A stretch of 6,089 nucleotides of DNA from Jatrophihabitans sp. (GTDB lineage: Bacteria > Actinomycetota > Actinomycetes > Mycobacteriales > Jatrophihabitantaceae): contig JAOPVG010000244.1 of the NCBI GenBank assembly GCA_025966255.1, positions 1-6,089 on the forward strand, read 5' to 3'. Of this stretch, positions 1-6,089 are shown piece after piece (positions within the stretch are counted from its first letter, which is position 1; each line of letters begins with the position of its first letter). The notes beneath the pieces were generated by a model, which made no database searches, was not told where the DNA came from, and saw nothing but the letters and a program-made list of their open reading frames with translations. Both the position numbers and the translations under genes were made by a program.

Positions 1-2
1 GC

Positions 3-602
3 CGCGGCGTCTCACGACGGCGGCTGCTGCTCGGCGCCGGGGCGGCGGCGGGGACGACGCTCGCGGCCGCGGTCGTCGCCCCGGTGACCTCGCTCGGGCC
101 CTCCGTCGGCGACTCGATCACCCAGACGCCGTGGCAGCGCGGCCGCCGCCTGGTCGACGGGCAGGGTCAGCCGATCCTCGCCGACGACATCACGCCCGGC
201 TCGTTCGCCACCGCCTACCCCGAGGGCGCCGACCTGCGCGAGCTGGGCTCGCCGGTGGTCGTCGTGCGCGACGACCCGTCGAAGCTGCAGCTGCCGCCCG
301 AGCGCCGCGGTTGGGCCCCGGAGGGCCTGCTCGCATTCTCGAAGATCTGCACCCACGCGGGCTGCGCGGTCGCGCTCTACCGCTCGCCGCTCTACCAGCA
401 GACGTCGGACCCGCCGGGGCTCGCCTGCCCGTGCCACTACTCGGTCTTCGACACGCGCGACGGCGGCCAGGTCGTGGCCGGGCCGGCGGGCCGGCCGCTC
501 CCGCAGCTGCCGCTGCTGATCGATCCGGCAACGCGCGAGCTGCGCGCCGGCGGCGGCTTCTCCGGCGCGATCGGGCCGGCGTGGTGGGGGGTGCGGGGAT
601 GA
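3..602 (+). CDS. qcrA: Rieske [2Fe-2S] iron-sulphur subunit of the cytochrome bc complex (5' partial)
   Basis: This is the electron-transfer subunit that takes an electron from quinol at the Qo site of cytochrome b and passes it to a c-type cytochrome outside the membrane. The reading frame is open to the left edge, so the start is missing; 199 residues are visible. They begin with a twin-arginine-like stretch (SRRRLLLG, visible residues 4-11) and an Ala-rich hydrophobic segment to about residue 27, which fits a Tat-exported, N-terminally anchored Rieske protein. Both cluster boxes are present: CTHAGC at 348-365 and CPCHYS at 426-443. The Cys and His ligands and the two disulphide cysteines are all intact. 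The boxes are 26 residues apart (first Cys to first Cys), about seven more than in mitochondrial-type proteins. The protein ends in an Ala-Trp-Trp-Gly-Val motif. It lacks the long multi-helix N-terminus of mycobacterial QcrA within the visible part. The stop overlaps the qcrB start (ATGA). Identity is secure; the symbol follows actinobacterial usage. Confidence 0.93.
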   Translation, partial: RGVSRRRLLLGAGAAAGTTLAAAVVAPVTSLGPSVGDSITQTPWQRGRRLVDGQGQPILADDITPGSFATAYPEGADLRELGSPVVVVRDDPSKLQLPPERRGWAPEGLLAFSKICTHAGCAVALYRSPLYQQTSDPPGLACPCHYSVFDTRDGGQVVAGPAGRPLPQLPLLIDPATRELRAGGGFSGAIGPAWWGVRG

Positions 603-2026
603 CGCGCGGCGAGCGCGAGCGCGCGGCGATGACCGGTGAGGGTGCCCTGCGCTTCCTCGACGAGCGCACGGGCGCGGCCGTGCTCGCGCGCAAGACGCTG
701 CGCTACGTCTTCCCCGACCACTGGTCGTTCATGCTGGGCGAGCTCGCGCTCTACGCCTTCGTCGTGCTGGTCGCCACGGGCACGTTCCTCGCGCTGTTCT
801 ACGACCCGAGCGACGCGACGACCGTCTACCACGGGCCCTACGCGCTGCTCGAGGGCCGCGACGTCTCGCTTGCCTACGCGTCGGCCATGAACCTGTCGTT
901 CAACGTCCCGGCCGGCCTGCTGATGCGCCAGACCCACCACTGGGCGGCGGACGTGTTCCTGGTCGCGATCACCCTGCATCTGCTGCGGATCTTCTTCACC
1001 GGTGCGTTCCGCAAGCCGCGCGAGCCCAATTACCTCATCGGCGTCACGCTCGTCGCCCTCGCCCTGCTGGAGGGCTTCGCGGGCTACTCGCTGCTCGACG
1101 ACCTGCTCTCCGGCATGGGCCTGGCGATCGCCTACGCGGTGGCGATGTCGCTGCCGATCGTGGGCGGCGACTTCGCGCATCTGATCTGGGACGGCGAGTT
1201 CCCCGGCGGCCATGACTTCCTGTCGCGGCTCTACATCGCCCACGTCTTCCTGCTGCCCGCCGCGATCGCCGTGCTCATCTCGCTGCATCTCGCCCTGATC
1301 ATCCGCACCCGCCACTCGCAGTTCGCCGGGCCGTTGCGCTCCGAGCGCAACGTGATCGGCACGCCGACCTGGCCCGGATACGCGCTGCGCTCGCTCGGGG
1401 TGCTGCTGATCACGGCGGCGTTGCTGTTCGCGCTCGGTGGGCTCGTGCAGATCAACCCGATCTGGGAGTGGGGACCGTACGAGCCTGGGATCGGCTCCAA
1501 CGGTGCGCAGCCGGACTGGTACCTCGGCTGGCTGATCGGCGCGCTGCGGATCATGCCGCCCGTCGAGATCGTGGTCTGGGGCAAGACGCTCGTGCCGAAC
1601 CCGTTCTTCGGCGGCGTCGGCTTCCCGACCGCCGTGTTCGCCTTCCTGTACGGATGGCCGTGGCTCGAGCAGCGCTTCATCACGCATGACACCCGCCGCC
1701 ACGACCTGCTCGACCGCCCGCGCGACAACCCACGCCGGACCGCGATCGGCGCCGCGGTCTTCGCGTGGGTCGCTGTCGTCTTCTTCGGCGGTGCCAGCGA
1801 TCGGCTGTTCCTCGCCGTCGAGATCCGCTACGAGACGCAGATCTGGCTCTTCCGCGGGGCCTTCTTCCTCGTGCCGGCGGTCGCCTACGTGGTCGCCGGG
1901 CGGATCGCGCGGTGGTTGCAGGCATCCGAAGCGCACCCGCTGCAGCCCGCGCCGCCCGGCCGGCTCGTGCGCACCCCCTCGGGCGGCTGGGCGCCGGCGG
2001 GCGAGGAGTCCGAAGGGCCCGGTTAG
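599..2026 (+). CDS. qcrB: Cytochrome b subunit of the quinol:cytochrome c oxidoreductase (bc complex)
   Basis: This is the 475-residue membrane core of the bc complex, binding two b haems and forming the Qo and Qi quinone sites. The ATG at 599 overlaps the qcrA stop (ATGA), implying translational coupling; a G-rich stretch at 585-598 is the only Shine-Dalgarno candidate. A second ATG at 629 is a less likely start. About eight hydrophobic helices are visible, near residues 44-68, 114-133, 146-166, 212-234, 263-283, 338-353, 383-397 and 417-437. Haem-ligand histidines are H113/H127 in helix B and H215/H230 in helix D. The 15-residue step in helix D is the b6-like spacing also found in Gram-positive QcrB. 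The Qo-site motif is PDWY (305-308) instead of PEWY. N- and C-terminal cytochrome b domains are fused in one chain, unlike split b6/subunit IV. A segment HDLLDRPRDNP (368-378) is typical of actinobacterial homologues. A polar, Pro-rich tail of about 35 residues follows the last helix. Confidence 0.95.
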   Translation: MTRGERERAAMTGEGALRFLDERTGAAVLARKTLRYVFPDHWSFMLGELALYAFVVLVATGTFLALFYDPSDATTVYHGPYALLEGRDVSLAYASAMNLSFNVPAGLLMRQTHHWAADVFLVAITLHLLRIFFTGAFRKPREPNYLIGVTLVALALLEGFAGYSLLDDLLSGMGLAIAYAVAMSLPIVGGDFAHLIWDGEFPGGHDFLSRLYIAHVFLLPAAIAVLISLHLALIIRTRHSQFAGPLRSERNVIGTPTWPGYALRSLGVLLITAALLFALGGLVQINPIWEWGPYEPGIGSNGAQPDWYLGWLIGALRIMPPVEIVVWGKTLVPNPFFGGVGFPTAVFAFLYGWPWLEQRFITHDTRRHDLLDRPRDNPRRTAIGAAVFAWVAVVFFGGASDRLFLAVEIRYETQIWLFRGAFFLVPAVAYVVAGRIARWLQASEAHPLQPAPPGRLVRTPSGGWAPAGEESEGPG

Positions 2027-2037
2027 CGCCGCGGCCC
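2015..2037. terminator. Candidate bidirectional hairpin at the convergent gene ends
   Basis: GGGCCCGG (2015-2022) can pair with CCG (2029-2031) and GGCCC (2033-2037), giving an eight-base-pair GC stem with one bulged C at 2032. The six-base loop, TTAGCG (2023-2028), holds both stop codons: TAG of qcrB on the plus strand and TAA of the MFS gene on the minus strand. A stem like this folds in RNA from either strand, so it could serve both operons. No T-tract follows on either side, so it is not a classic intrinsic terminator, and short GC stems arise often by chance in DNA this rich in G and C. Confidence 0.3.
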
Positions 2038-2211
2038 GAAGCGACTGCGACCGAGCCGCTCCGCGTGACCGCTGCGCACCGCCTCGCGCAGCGCGGCGGG
2101 GAAGCGGCCCGGACCCCAGAAGCGGGCGCCGACCGCGCGGGCGATCTGAGCGCGGTCCATCGGGCCGTGCTCGTCGAGCGCGGCCTCGATCCGGCCGATC
2201 TCGCGCGAGAG
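2023..2211 (-). other. Winged-helix-like C-terminal module of the MFS transporter
   Basis: This segment codes for residues 525-586 of the transporter. The pattern is a first helix (SREIGRIEAALDEHG, 526-540), a Pro turn, a second helix (DRAQIARAVGA, 543-553), a turn RFWGPGR (554-560), a third helix (FPAALREAVRSG, 561-572) and a short basic hairpin-like end (AERLGRSRFG). That order fits a winged helix or helix-turn-helix fold. MFS topology puts it in the cytosol. It is in frame with the transporter, and the internal ATG at 2242-2244 has no Shine-Dalgarno, so a fusion is favoured over a separate small gene. The fold is inferred from pattern only; DNA binding is not shown. Confidence 0.5.
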
Positions 2212-3783
2212 CTCGACCGGCTCGATCGGAGCCGAGACCGGCATGCCGTGCGAGTAGCCGCTGCGCGGCGACGGGCGGCGCTGCCTTCGCTGCGGCGTCG
2301 CGCCGGCCGCGGCAGCGTCGCCCTCTGCATCCTCCGCCGTCAGCGGCTTGGCGATGTCCTCGAGCTGCTTGCCCTCGGCCTTGACGCCGAGCGCGATCTC
2401 GACGATGCCGCCGATGATCATGACCGCGGCACCGATGTAGAAGCCGATCGCCACCGTTCCCTCATGACCCGTCGCGATCAGCTTCGCGAACAGCAGCGGA
2501 CCCGTGATCCCGCCGACGGCCGTGCCGATCGCGTAGAAGAACGCGATCGCCAGCGCGCGGGTCTCCATCGGGAAGATCTCGCTGACGGTGAGGTACGCCG
2601 CGCTAGCGCCGGCCGACGCGAAGAACAGGACGACCGTCCAGCACACCGTCATCGTGGTCGCGGCCAGGTGGCCGTTGGAGAACAGCCACGCCGTGACATA
2701 CAGCAGGACGCCGGACAGGGCGTAGGTGCTGCTGATCATGATCCGGCGGCCAACCGTGTCGAAGAGTTTCCCGAGCAGTAACGGTCCGAGGAAGTTGCCG
2801 AGGGCGATGATCGCGAAGTAGTAGCCGGTGGAGGACGACGGCACTTTGAAGAAGGCCACCAGGATGCTCGCGTAGCCGAAGGTGATTGCGTTGTAGAGGA
2901 AAGCCTGCCCGATGAACAGCGCCAGCCCGAGCACGGTGCGCCTCGGATAGTTCGCGACGATCGTCTTCGCGATGGTCACGAAGCCGATCGAGCGTCGCGG
3001 TTCGATCTCGATCGTCTGGTGAACCTCTTCGAGATCGCTGCCGGTCGATTCGCGCGCCTTTTCCTCGATCTCGTCGACGAGGCGTTCGGCCTCCTCGGCG
3101 CGGCCGTGGATGAACAGCCAGCGTGGACTCTCCGGAACGTTGCGACGGACGAGCAGGATGACGAACCCGAAAACCACACCCAGCCCGAAGGCGACCCGCC
3201 AGCCCACGTTTGCCGGCAGGAAGTTCTCGTTCAGCACCAGGACCGACACCAGGGATCCCACTCCGGCGCCGACCCAGAAGCTACCGTTGATCGCGAGATC
3301 CACCCGGCCGCGGTACGCGCTCGGGATCAGCTCATCGATGGCCGAATTGATGGCCGCGTATTCGCCCCCGATGCCGAAGCCGGTAAGGAATCGGAAGAAG
3401 AAGAACCACCAGGGCGCAAAGGACAGCGCGGTCATCGCCGTCGCGCCCAGATACACCGCCAGCGTGATCATGAACAGCTTCTTGCGGCCGAAGCGATCGG
3501 TGAGCCAGCCGAAGAACAGCGCGCCGACACACGCCCCGGCCACGTACAGCGCCGCAGCGATCCCCGTCACCTGGGCCGTGGTGACGCCGAGCCCGGCTGC
3601 GGCCTCGCTGAGCCGCGGAGCGATGTTGCCGACGATCGTGACCTCGAGCCCATCAAGGATCCAGACCGTGCCGAGGCCGATGACCACCTGCCAATGCCAC
3701 TTCGACCACGGCAATCGGTCGAGTCGGGCTGGGACCGCGGTGCGAATCGTGTGGCGCTCGACGTCGGGCATCGTGTCAGCCAT
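2023..3783 (-). CDS. MFS transporter (sugar-porter/metabolite:H+ symporter-like) with a C-terminal winged-helix-like tail
   Basis: A 586-residue secondary transporter of the inner membrane, probably proton-coupled. About twelve hydrophobic segments lie between residues 33 and 466, split by a charged central loop (about 214-282). Family marks are motif A after TM2 (GWLTDRFGRKK, 92-102) and its repeat after TM8 (GKLFDTVGRR, 338-347). Others are RFLTGFGIGGEY in TM4 (131-142), PESPRWL after TM6 (217-223) and SEIFPMETR (401-409). These resemble sugar porters, but the LDGLE motif in TM1 (D44) also recalls aromatic-acid and metabolite symporters, so the substrate is open. The ATG is supported by GAGGAGG six bases upstream. 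After TM12 comes a low-complexity Ala/Arg/Pro linker (about 481-524), then a charged helical module (525-586) that looks like a winged helix; typical MFS proteins of 400-480 residues lack it. It lies 48 bp downstream of the GH65 gene on the same strand, which suggests import of that enzyme's sugar. Its stop overlaps the qcrB stop. Confidence 0.9.
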   Translation of the reverse strand: MADTMPDVERHTIRTAVPARLDRLPWSKWHWQVVIGLGTVWILDGLEVTIVGNIAPRLSEAAAGLGVTTAQVTGIAAALYVAGACVGALFFGWLTDRFGRKKLFMITLAVYLGATAMTALSFAPWWFFFFRFLTGFGIGGEYAAINSAIDELIPSAYRGRVDLAINGSFWVGAGVGSLVSVLVLNENFLPANVGWRVAFGLGVVFGFVILLVRRNVPESPRWLFIHGRAEEAERLVDEIEEKARESTGSDLEEVHQTIEIEPRRSIGFVTIAKTIVANYPRRTVLGLALFIGQAFLYNAITFGYASILVAFFKVPSSSTGYYFAIIALGNFLGPLLLGKLFDTVGRRIMISSTYALSGVLLYVTAWLFSNGHLAATTMTVCWTVVLFFASAGASAAYLTVSEIFPMETRALAIAFFYAIGTAVGGITGPLLFAKLIATGHEGTVAIGFYIGAAVMIIGGIVEIALGVKAEGKQLEDIAKPLTAEDAEGDAAAAGATPQRRQRRPSPRSGYSHGMPVSAPIEPVELSREIGRIEAALDEHGPMDRAQIARAVGARFWGPGRFPAALREAVRSGHAERLGRSRFGPRR

Positions 3784-3814
3784 GACGGGCCTCCTCGAAC
3801 CGGTATGCCCCGTC
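3784..3814 (-). promoter_or_regulatory. Inverted repeat framing the Shine-Dalgarno of the MFS gene
   Basis: In the minus-strand message, GACGGG (3814-3809) and CCCGTC (3789-3784) form a perfect six-base-pair GC stem around a 19-base loop. The loop contains the GAGGAGG Shine-Dalgarno, and the stem ends directly against the ATG. Such a hairpin could hold back or present the ribosome site and so tune the transporter level relative to the upstream GH65 gene. The pairing is seen in the sequence; a regulatory role is inference. Confidence 0.3.
3790..3796 (-). promoter_or_regulatory. Shine-Dalgarno of the MFS transporter gene
   Basis: The minus strand reads GAGGAGG here, a near-perfect match to the 16S rRNA tail, with a six-base spacer to the ATG at 3783-3781. 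It fixes the transporter start and shows that the gene can be translated independently of the GH65 gene 48 bp upstream. Confidence 0.85.
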
Positions 3815-3831
3815 GGTAGTTCGGCGAAACC

Positions 3832-6089
3832 CTAGATGTGGTGCCGCGGTGCCCGGCCCGCCGGCTGCATCGGTTCCGGGGTGCTGGGCTTGACCGGTCG
3901 CCAGGTGCGCGTGACCGCCCCGTCGGGCCGAACGTGGAGCTCCTCGGAGGAATCGGCGCTGTGGTGGACGATCGAGATCGGCTCGTCGCCCTCGACGGAG
4001 TAAGTCACCGTGCCGTCGCCGATGGCGACGTGCAGGCGGTCGGCACCGACACGTACGCCGAATCGCAGCCGGCGCCAGCCCGGCGGCAGCTGGGGCCGGA
4101 AACGCAGGATCTCGCCGTAGTCGCGCAAGCCGCCGAAGCCGGCCACGACCGCGAGCCACCCGCCGGCGAGGGAGGCGATGTGCAACCCGTCGCCGGCGTT
4201 GTGCTCGAGGTCGTGCAGGTCCATCAGGACGGCTTCGGTGAGGTAATCGGCGGCCAGCTCCAGATGCCCGACCTCGGCGGCGATCACGGCCTGCGTGCAG
4301 GCCGACAAGGACGAGTCACGGACGGTCAGCGCGTCGTAGTAGGCGAAGTTGCGCGCCTTGTGCTCCGGAGTGAACGCGTCGCCCGCCCAGTGCATCGCCA
4401 ACACCAGATCGGCTTGCTTGATGACCTGCTTGCGGTACAGCTGGAAGTAGGGGACGTGCAGCAGCAGCGGGTACTCGCCCTCGCGATCAGAGCGTTCGAA
4501 GTCCCACACCTCGCGGCTGGTGAAGCCGCGGTCCTGCTCGTGAACCTCGAGGTCGGCGTTGTACGGGACGGCGGTGCGCCCGGCGAAGTCAGACCAGCGC
4601 TCGATCTCTTCGTCGGTCACGTTCAGCGCCCGTGCGGGCTCGGGCCAGCGGCTGGCGGCCGCGGCCGCGGCCTCGAGATTCTGCCGAGCCAGCAGGTTGG
4701 TGTAGGTGTTGTCGTCGATGACAGCGGTGTACTCATCCGGACCGGTCACCCCGTCGATGTGGAACAGACCGTCCGCCCCTTCATAGCCCAAGGATTCCCA
4801 CAGCCGGGCGGTCTCGACGAGCAGGGGCAGCGCACACTCGCGCTCGAAGTCGGCGTCGCGGGTCCAGCGCACGTGCCGGGCGGCGGCCGCGGCGATGTCG
4901 GCGTTGATGTGCAGCGCGGCCGTGCCGGCCGGCCAGTACGCCGAGCACTCCTGACCACGAATCGTGCGCCAGGGGAACGCGGCGCCGCGCAGCCGCAATG
5001 TCTGGGCGCGTTCCCGCGCGAGGTCGATGGTGGAGTGCCGCCAGCGCAACGCGTCGGCCGCGGCTTTCGGTGCGGCAGCGGTGAGCAGTGGCAGCACGAA
5101 CATCTCGCTGTCCCAGAACGCGTGCCCGTCATAGCCGGGGCCGGTGAGCCCCTTCGCCGGGATCGCGCGCTGCTCGGCGCGGGCGGCGGCCTGATAGGTG
5201 TGGAAGATGCCGAAGCGCACTGCCTGCTGGATCTCGTCCGGCCCGTCGATCTCGACGTCGGCGCCGTTCCAGAATTCCTCGAGATGGCTGTCCTGCTCGG
5301 CTTCGATCCGGTCCCATCCGGCCTGCACGGCGCTGACGAGCGCGGCGTCGACCTGGTCGGACAACGCAGGCGCCGAGCGCTGGCTGGACCAGCCGTACGC
5401 GACGAACTTGGCCAGGTCAAGGCTCTCGTCCAGGTCGAGGCTCCTCGACGCAGTCATGCGGGCCCAGTCCGGATGGGCCACCAGTTCGATGGCGCACTCC
5501 TCCGGGTCGGCGAGGACGTGTTCCATGCCCGCGGCCATCTGCAGCTTGCTGGACCGGGTGCGGTGGACGAGCAAGGCCCGCTTGCCGGACGCGTCGTGCA
5601 GCACCGCTTCGAGCGGGTTCTCGATGATCGCCGAGACCCGCGGGTCGCGCGAGCTCAGCGGGAGTGGTTCGTTGGCGACCATCTCCGACTGGACGACGAT
5701 CCGGACCCGCTTGTCGACCGGTTCGACCCGATAGCGAATGGCCATGACGGAGCGTCGGGTGAGCGAGACGAGGCGAGTGCTGTGGACGCGGACCGTCTTG
5801 CCGGCCGGGGAGCGCCACTCGACGTGACGCTCGAGCACCCCCCGCCGCATGTCGAGGATGCGCTCATGGTGGATGAGCTCGCCGTAGCGCAGGTCGAACG
5901 GCTCGTCGTCGACGAGCAGCCGAATGAGCTTGCCATTGGTGACGTTGAGAATCGTCTGGCCCGACTCCGGGTAGCCGAAGCCGGACTCGGCGTAGGGGAG
6001 CGGGCGGGTCTCGTAGAAGGAGTTCAGGTAGGTGCCGGGCAGCCCGTTCGGGTCGCCTTCGTCGACGTTGCCGCGCACCCCGATGTGGC
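3832..6089 (-). CDS. Glycoside hydrolase family 65 enzyme, probable disaccharide (trehalose/maltose/kojibiose-type) phosphorylase (5' partial)
   Basis: GH65 enzymes mostly split alpha-glucosyl disaccharides with phosphate in the cytosol, giving beta-glucose 1-phosphate and glucose; some members are hydrolases. The frame runs off the right edge, starting HIGVRGNVDEG, a family N-terminal motif, so probably only a few dozen residues are missing. Numbering from the internal GTG at 6078 gives 748 residues, close to the usual 750-800. An N-terminal beta-sandwich (to about 255) is followed by an (alpha/alpha)6 catalytic barrel and a small C-terminal beta domain (about 655-730). Barrel motifs are GHAFWDSE (318-325), ECSAYWPAGTAALHINAD (377-394), TGPDEY (445-450) with E449 as the expected general acid (codon 4732-4734), KQAD (554-557) and RDSSLS (587-592) at the expected phosphate site. 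No signal peptide is visible, though the true N-terminus is missing. It precedes the MFS gene by 48 bp on the same strand, so the two probably form an operon. A beta-phosphoglucomutase gene often accompanies such genes, for instance in mycobacteria, and may lie beyond the right edge. The substrate cannot be read from sequence. Confidence 0.92.
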   Translation of the reverse strand, partial: HIGVRGNVDEGDPNGLPGTYLNSFYETRPLPYAESGFGYPESGQTILNVTNGKLIRLLVDDEPFDLRYGELIHHERILDMRRGVLERHVEWRSPAGKTVRVHSTRLVSLTRRSVMAIRYRVEPVDKRVRIVVQSEMVANEPLPLSSRDPRVSAIIENPLEAVLHDASGKRALLVHRTRSSKLQMAAGMEHVLADPEECAIELVAHPDWARMTASRSLDLDESLDLAKFVAYGWSSQRSAPALSDQVDAALVSAVQAGWDRIEAEQDSHLEEFWNGADVEIDGPDEIQQAVRFGIFHTYQAAARAEQRAIPAKGLTGPGYDGHAFWDSEMFVLPLLTAAAPKAAADALRWRHSTIDLARERAQTLRLRGAAFPWRTIRGQECSAYWPAGTAALHINADIAAAAARHVRWTRDADFERECALPLLVETARLWESLGYEGADGLFHIDGVTGPDEYTAVIDDNTYTNLLARQNLEAAAAAASRWPEPARALNVTDEEIERWSDFAGRTAVPYNADLEVHEQDRGFTSREVWDFERSDREGEYPLLLHVPYFQLYRKQVIKQADLVLAMHWAGDAFTPEHKARNFAYYDALTVRDSSLSACTQAVIAAEVGHLELAADYLTEAVLMDLHDLEHNAGDGLHIASLAGGWLAVVAGFGGLRDYGEILRFRPQLPPGWRRLRFGVRVGADRLHVAIGDGTVTYSVEGDEPISIVHHSADSSEELHVRPDGAVTRTWRPVKPSTPEPMQPAGRAPRHHI

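Noticed and set aside
84..86. GTG as the start of the Rieske gene
   Set aside because: The same frame is open further left and codes for a twin-arginine-like export signal (SRRRLLLG plus hydrophobic stretch), so the true start lies off the left edge.
131..598. In-frame extension of qcrB upstream of its ATG
   Set aside because: The extra 156 residues are Arg/Ala/Pro noise lying out of frame over the Rieske gene. The ATGA overlap at 599 and the cytochrome b N-terminus after it fix the start.
437..1936. A 499-residue open frame on the minus strand, opposite most of qcrB
   Set aside because: It is rich in Arg, Glu, Asp and Gln with no domain pattern, and it mirrors the codon bias of qcrB, which has clear haem-ligand and Qo motifs. 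Long antisense frames are expected at this GC content.
2023..2244. A separate small winged-helix gene starting at the internal ATG 2244
   Set aside because: The frame is continuous with the transporter and the minus-strand sequence just before this ATG has no Shine-Dalgarno; a fused tail is simpler.
1765..2781. A 338-residue plus-strand frame crossing the end of qcrB into the MFS gene
   Set aside because: It spans two genes with clear families on opposite strands, and its content is Arg/Asp/Ala-rich with no motif: a GC shadow.
3019..3835. Plus-strand frames of 241 and 266 residues opposite the start of the MFS gene
   Set aside because: The composition is that of a reversed membrane-protein gene, with no recognisable domain, and the minus strand carries complete MFS motifs and a strong Shine-Dalgarno.
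4657..4672. Perfect GGCCGC-type palindrome as a possible regulatory site
   Set aside because: It lies within a poly-Ala stretch of the GH65 gene (about residues 469-475) and is explained by GCG/GCC Ala codons.

Overview
The window is very GC-rich and gene-dense, with dominant G/C third positions, GTG/ATG starts and essentially no non-coding DNA. Protein styles point to a high-GC actinobacterium: a Tat-exported Rieske protein ending in a GPAWWGV-like tail, a cytochrome b with a PDWY Qo motif, and an actinobacterial-type GH65 enzyme. A Thermoleophilia/Solirubrobacterales-like source is my guess; the sequence alone does not prove it.

Left part, plus strand (1-2026): the end of a respiratory quinol:cytochrome c oxidoreductase (bc complex) operon. 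It holds a 5'-truncated Rieske iron-sulphur protein (qcrA-like) followed, with an ATGA stop/start overlap, by a complete cytochrome b (qcrB-like). Together they oxidise membrane quinol and pass electrons to a c-type cytochrome; that partner is not in the window and may lie upstream.

Right part, minus strand (6089-2023): a putative disaccharide-utilisation operon, read right to left. A GH65 glycoside phosphorylase/hydrolase (start off the right edge) is followed after 48 bp by an MFS transporter. The transporter has a strong Shine-Dalgarno and an unusual cytosolic tail that looks like a fused winged-helix module. Import by the MFS protein followed by cytosolic phosphorolysis of an alpha-glucosyl disaccharide is the simplest joint role; the sugar cannot be named.

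The two operons converge with their stop codons overlapping by 4 bp (2023-2026), inside a short GC-rich hairpin. The only intergenic DNA is the 48-bp gap at 3784-3831; no gene-free stretch exceeds 300 bases. I saw no RNA gene, mobile element, CRISPR array or attachment site. I found no convincing new multi-gene system; the transporter tail is the observation most worth following up.
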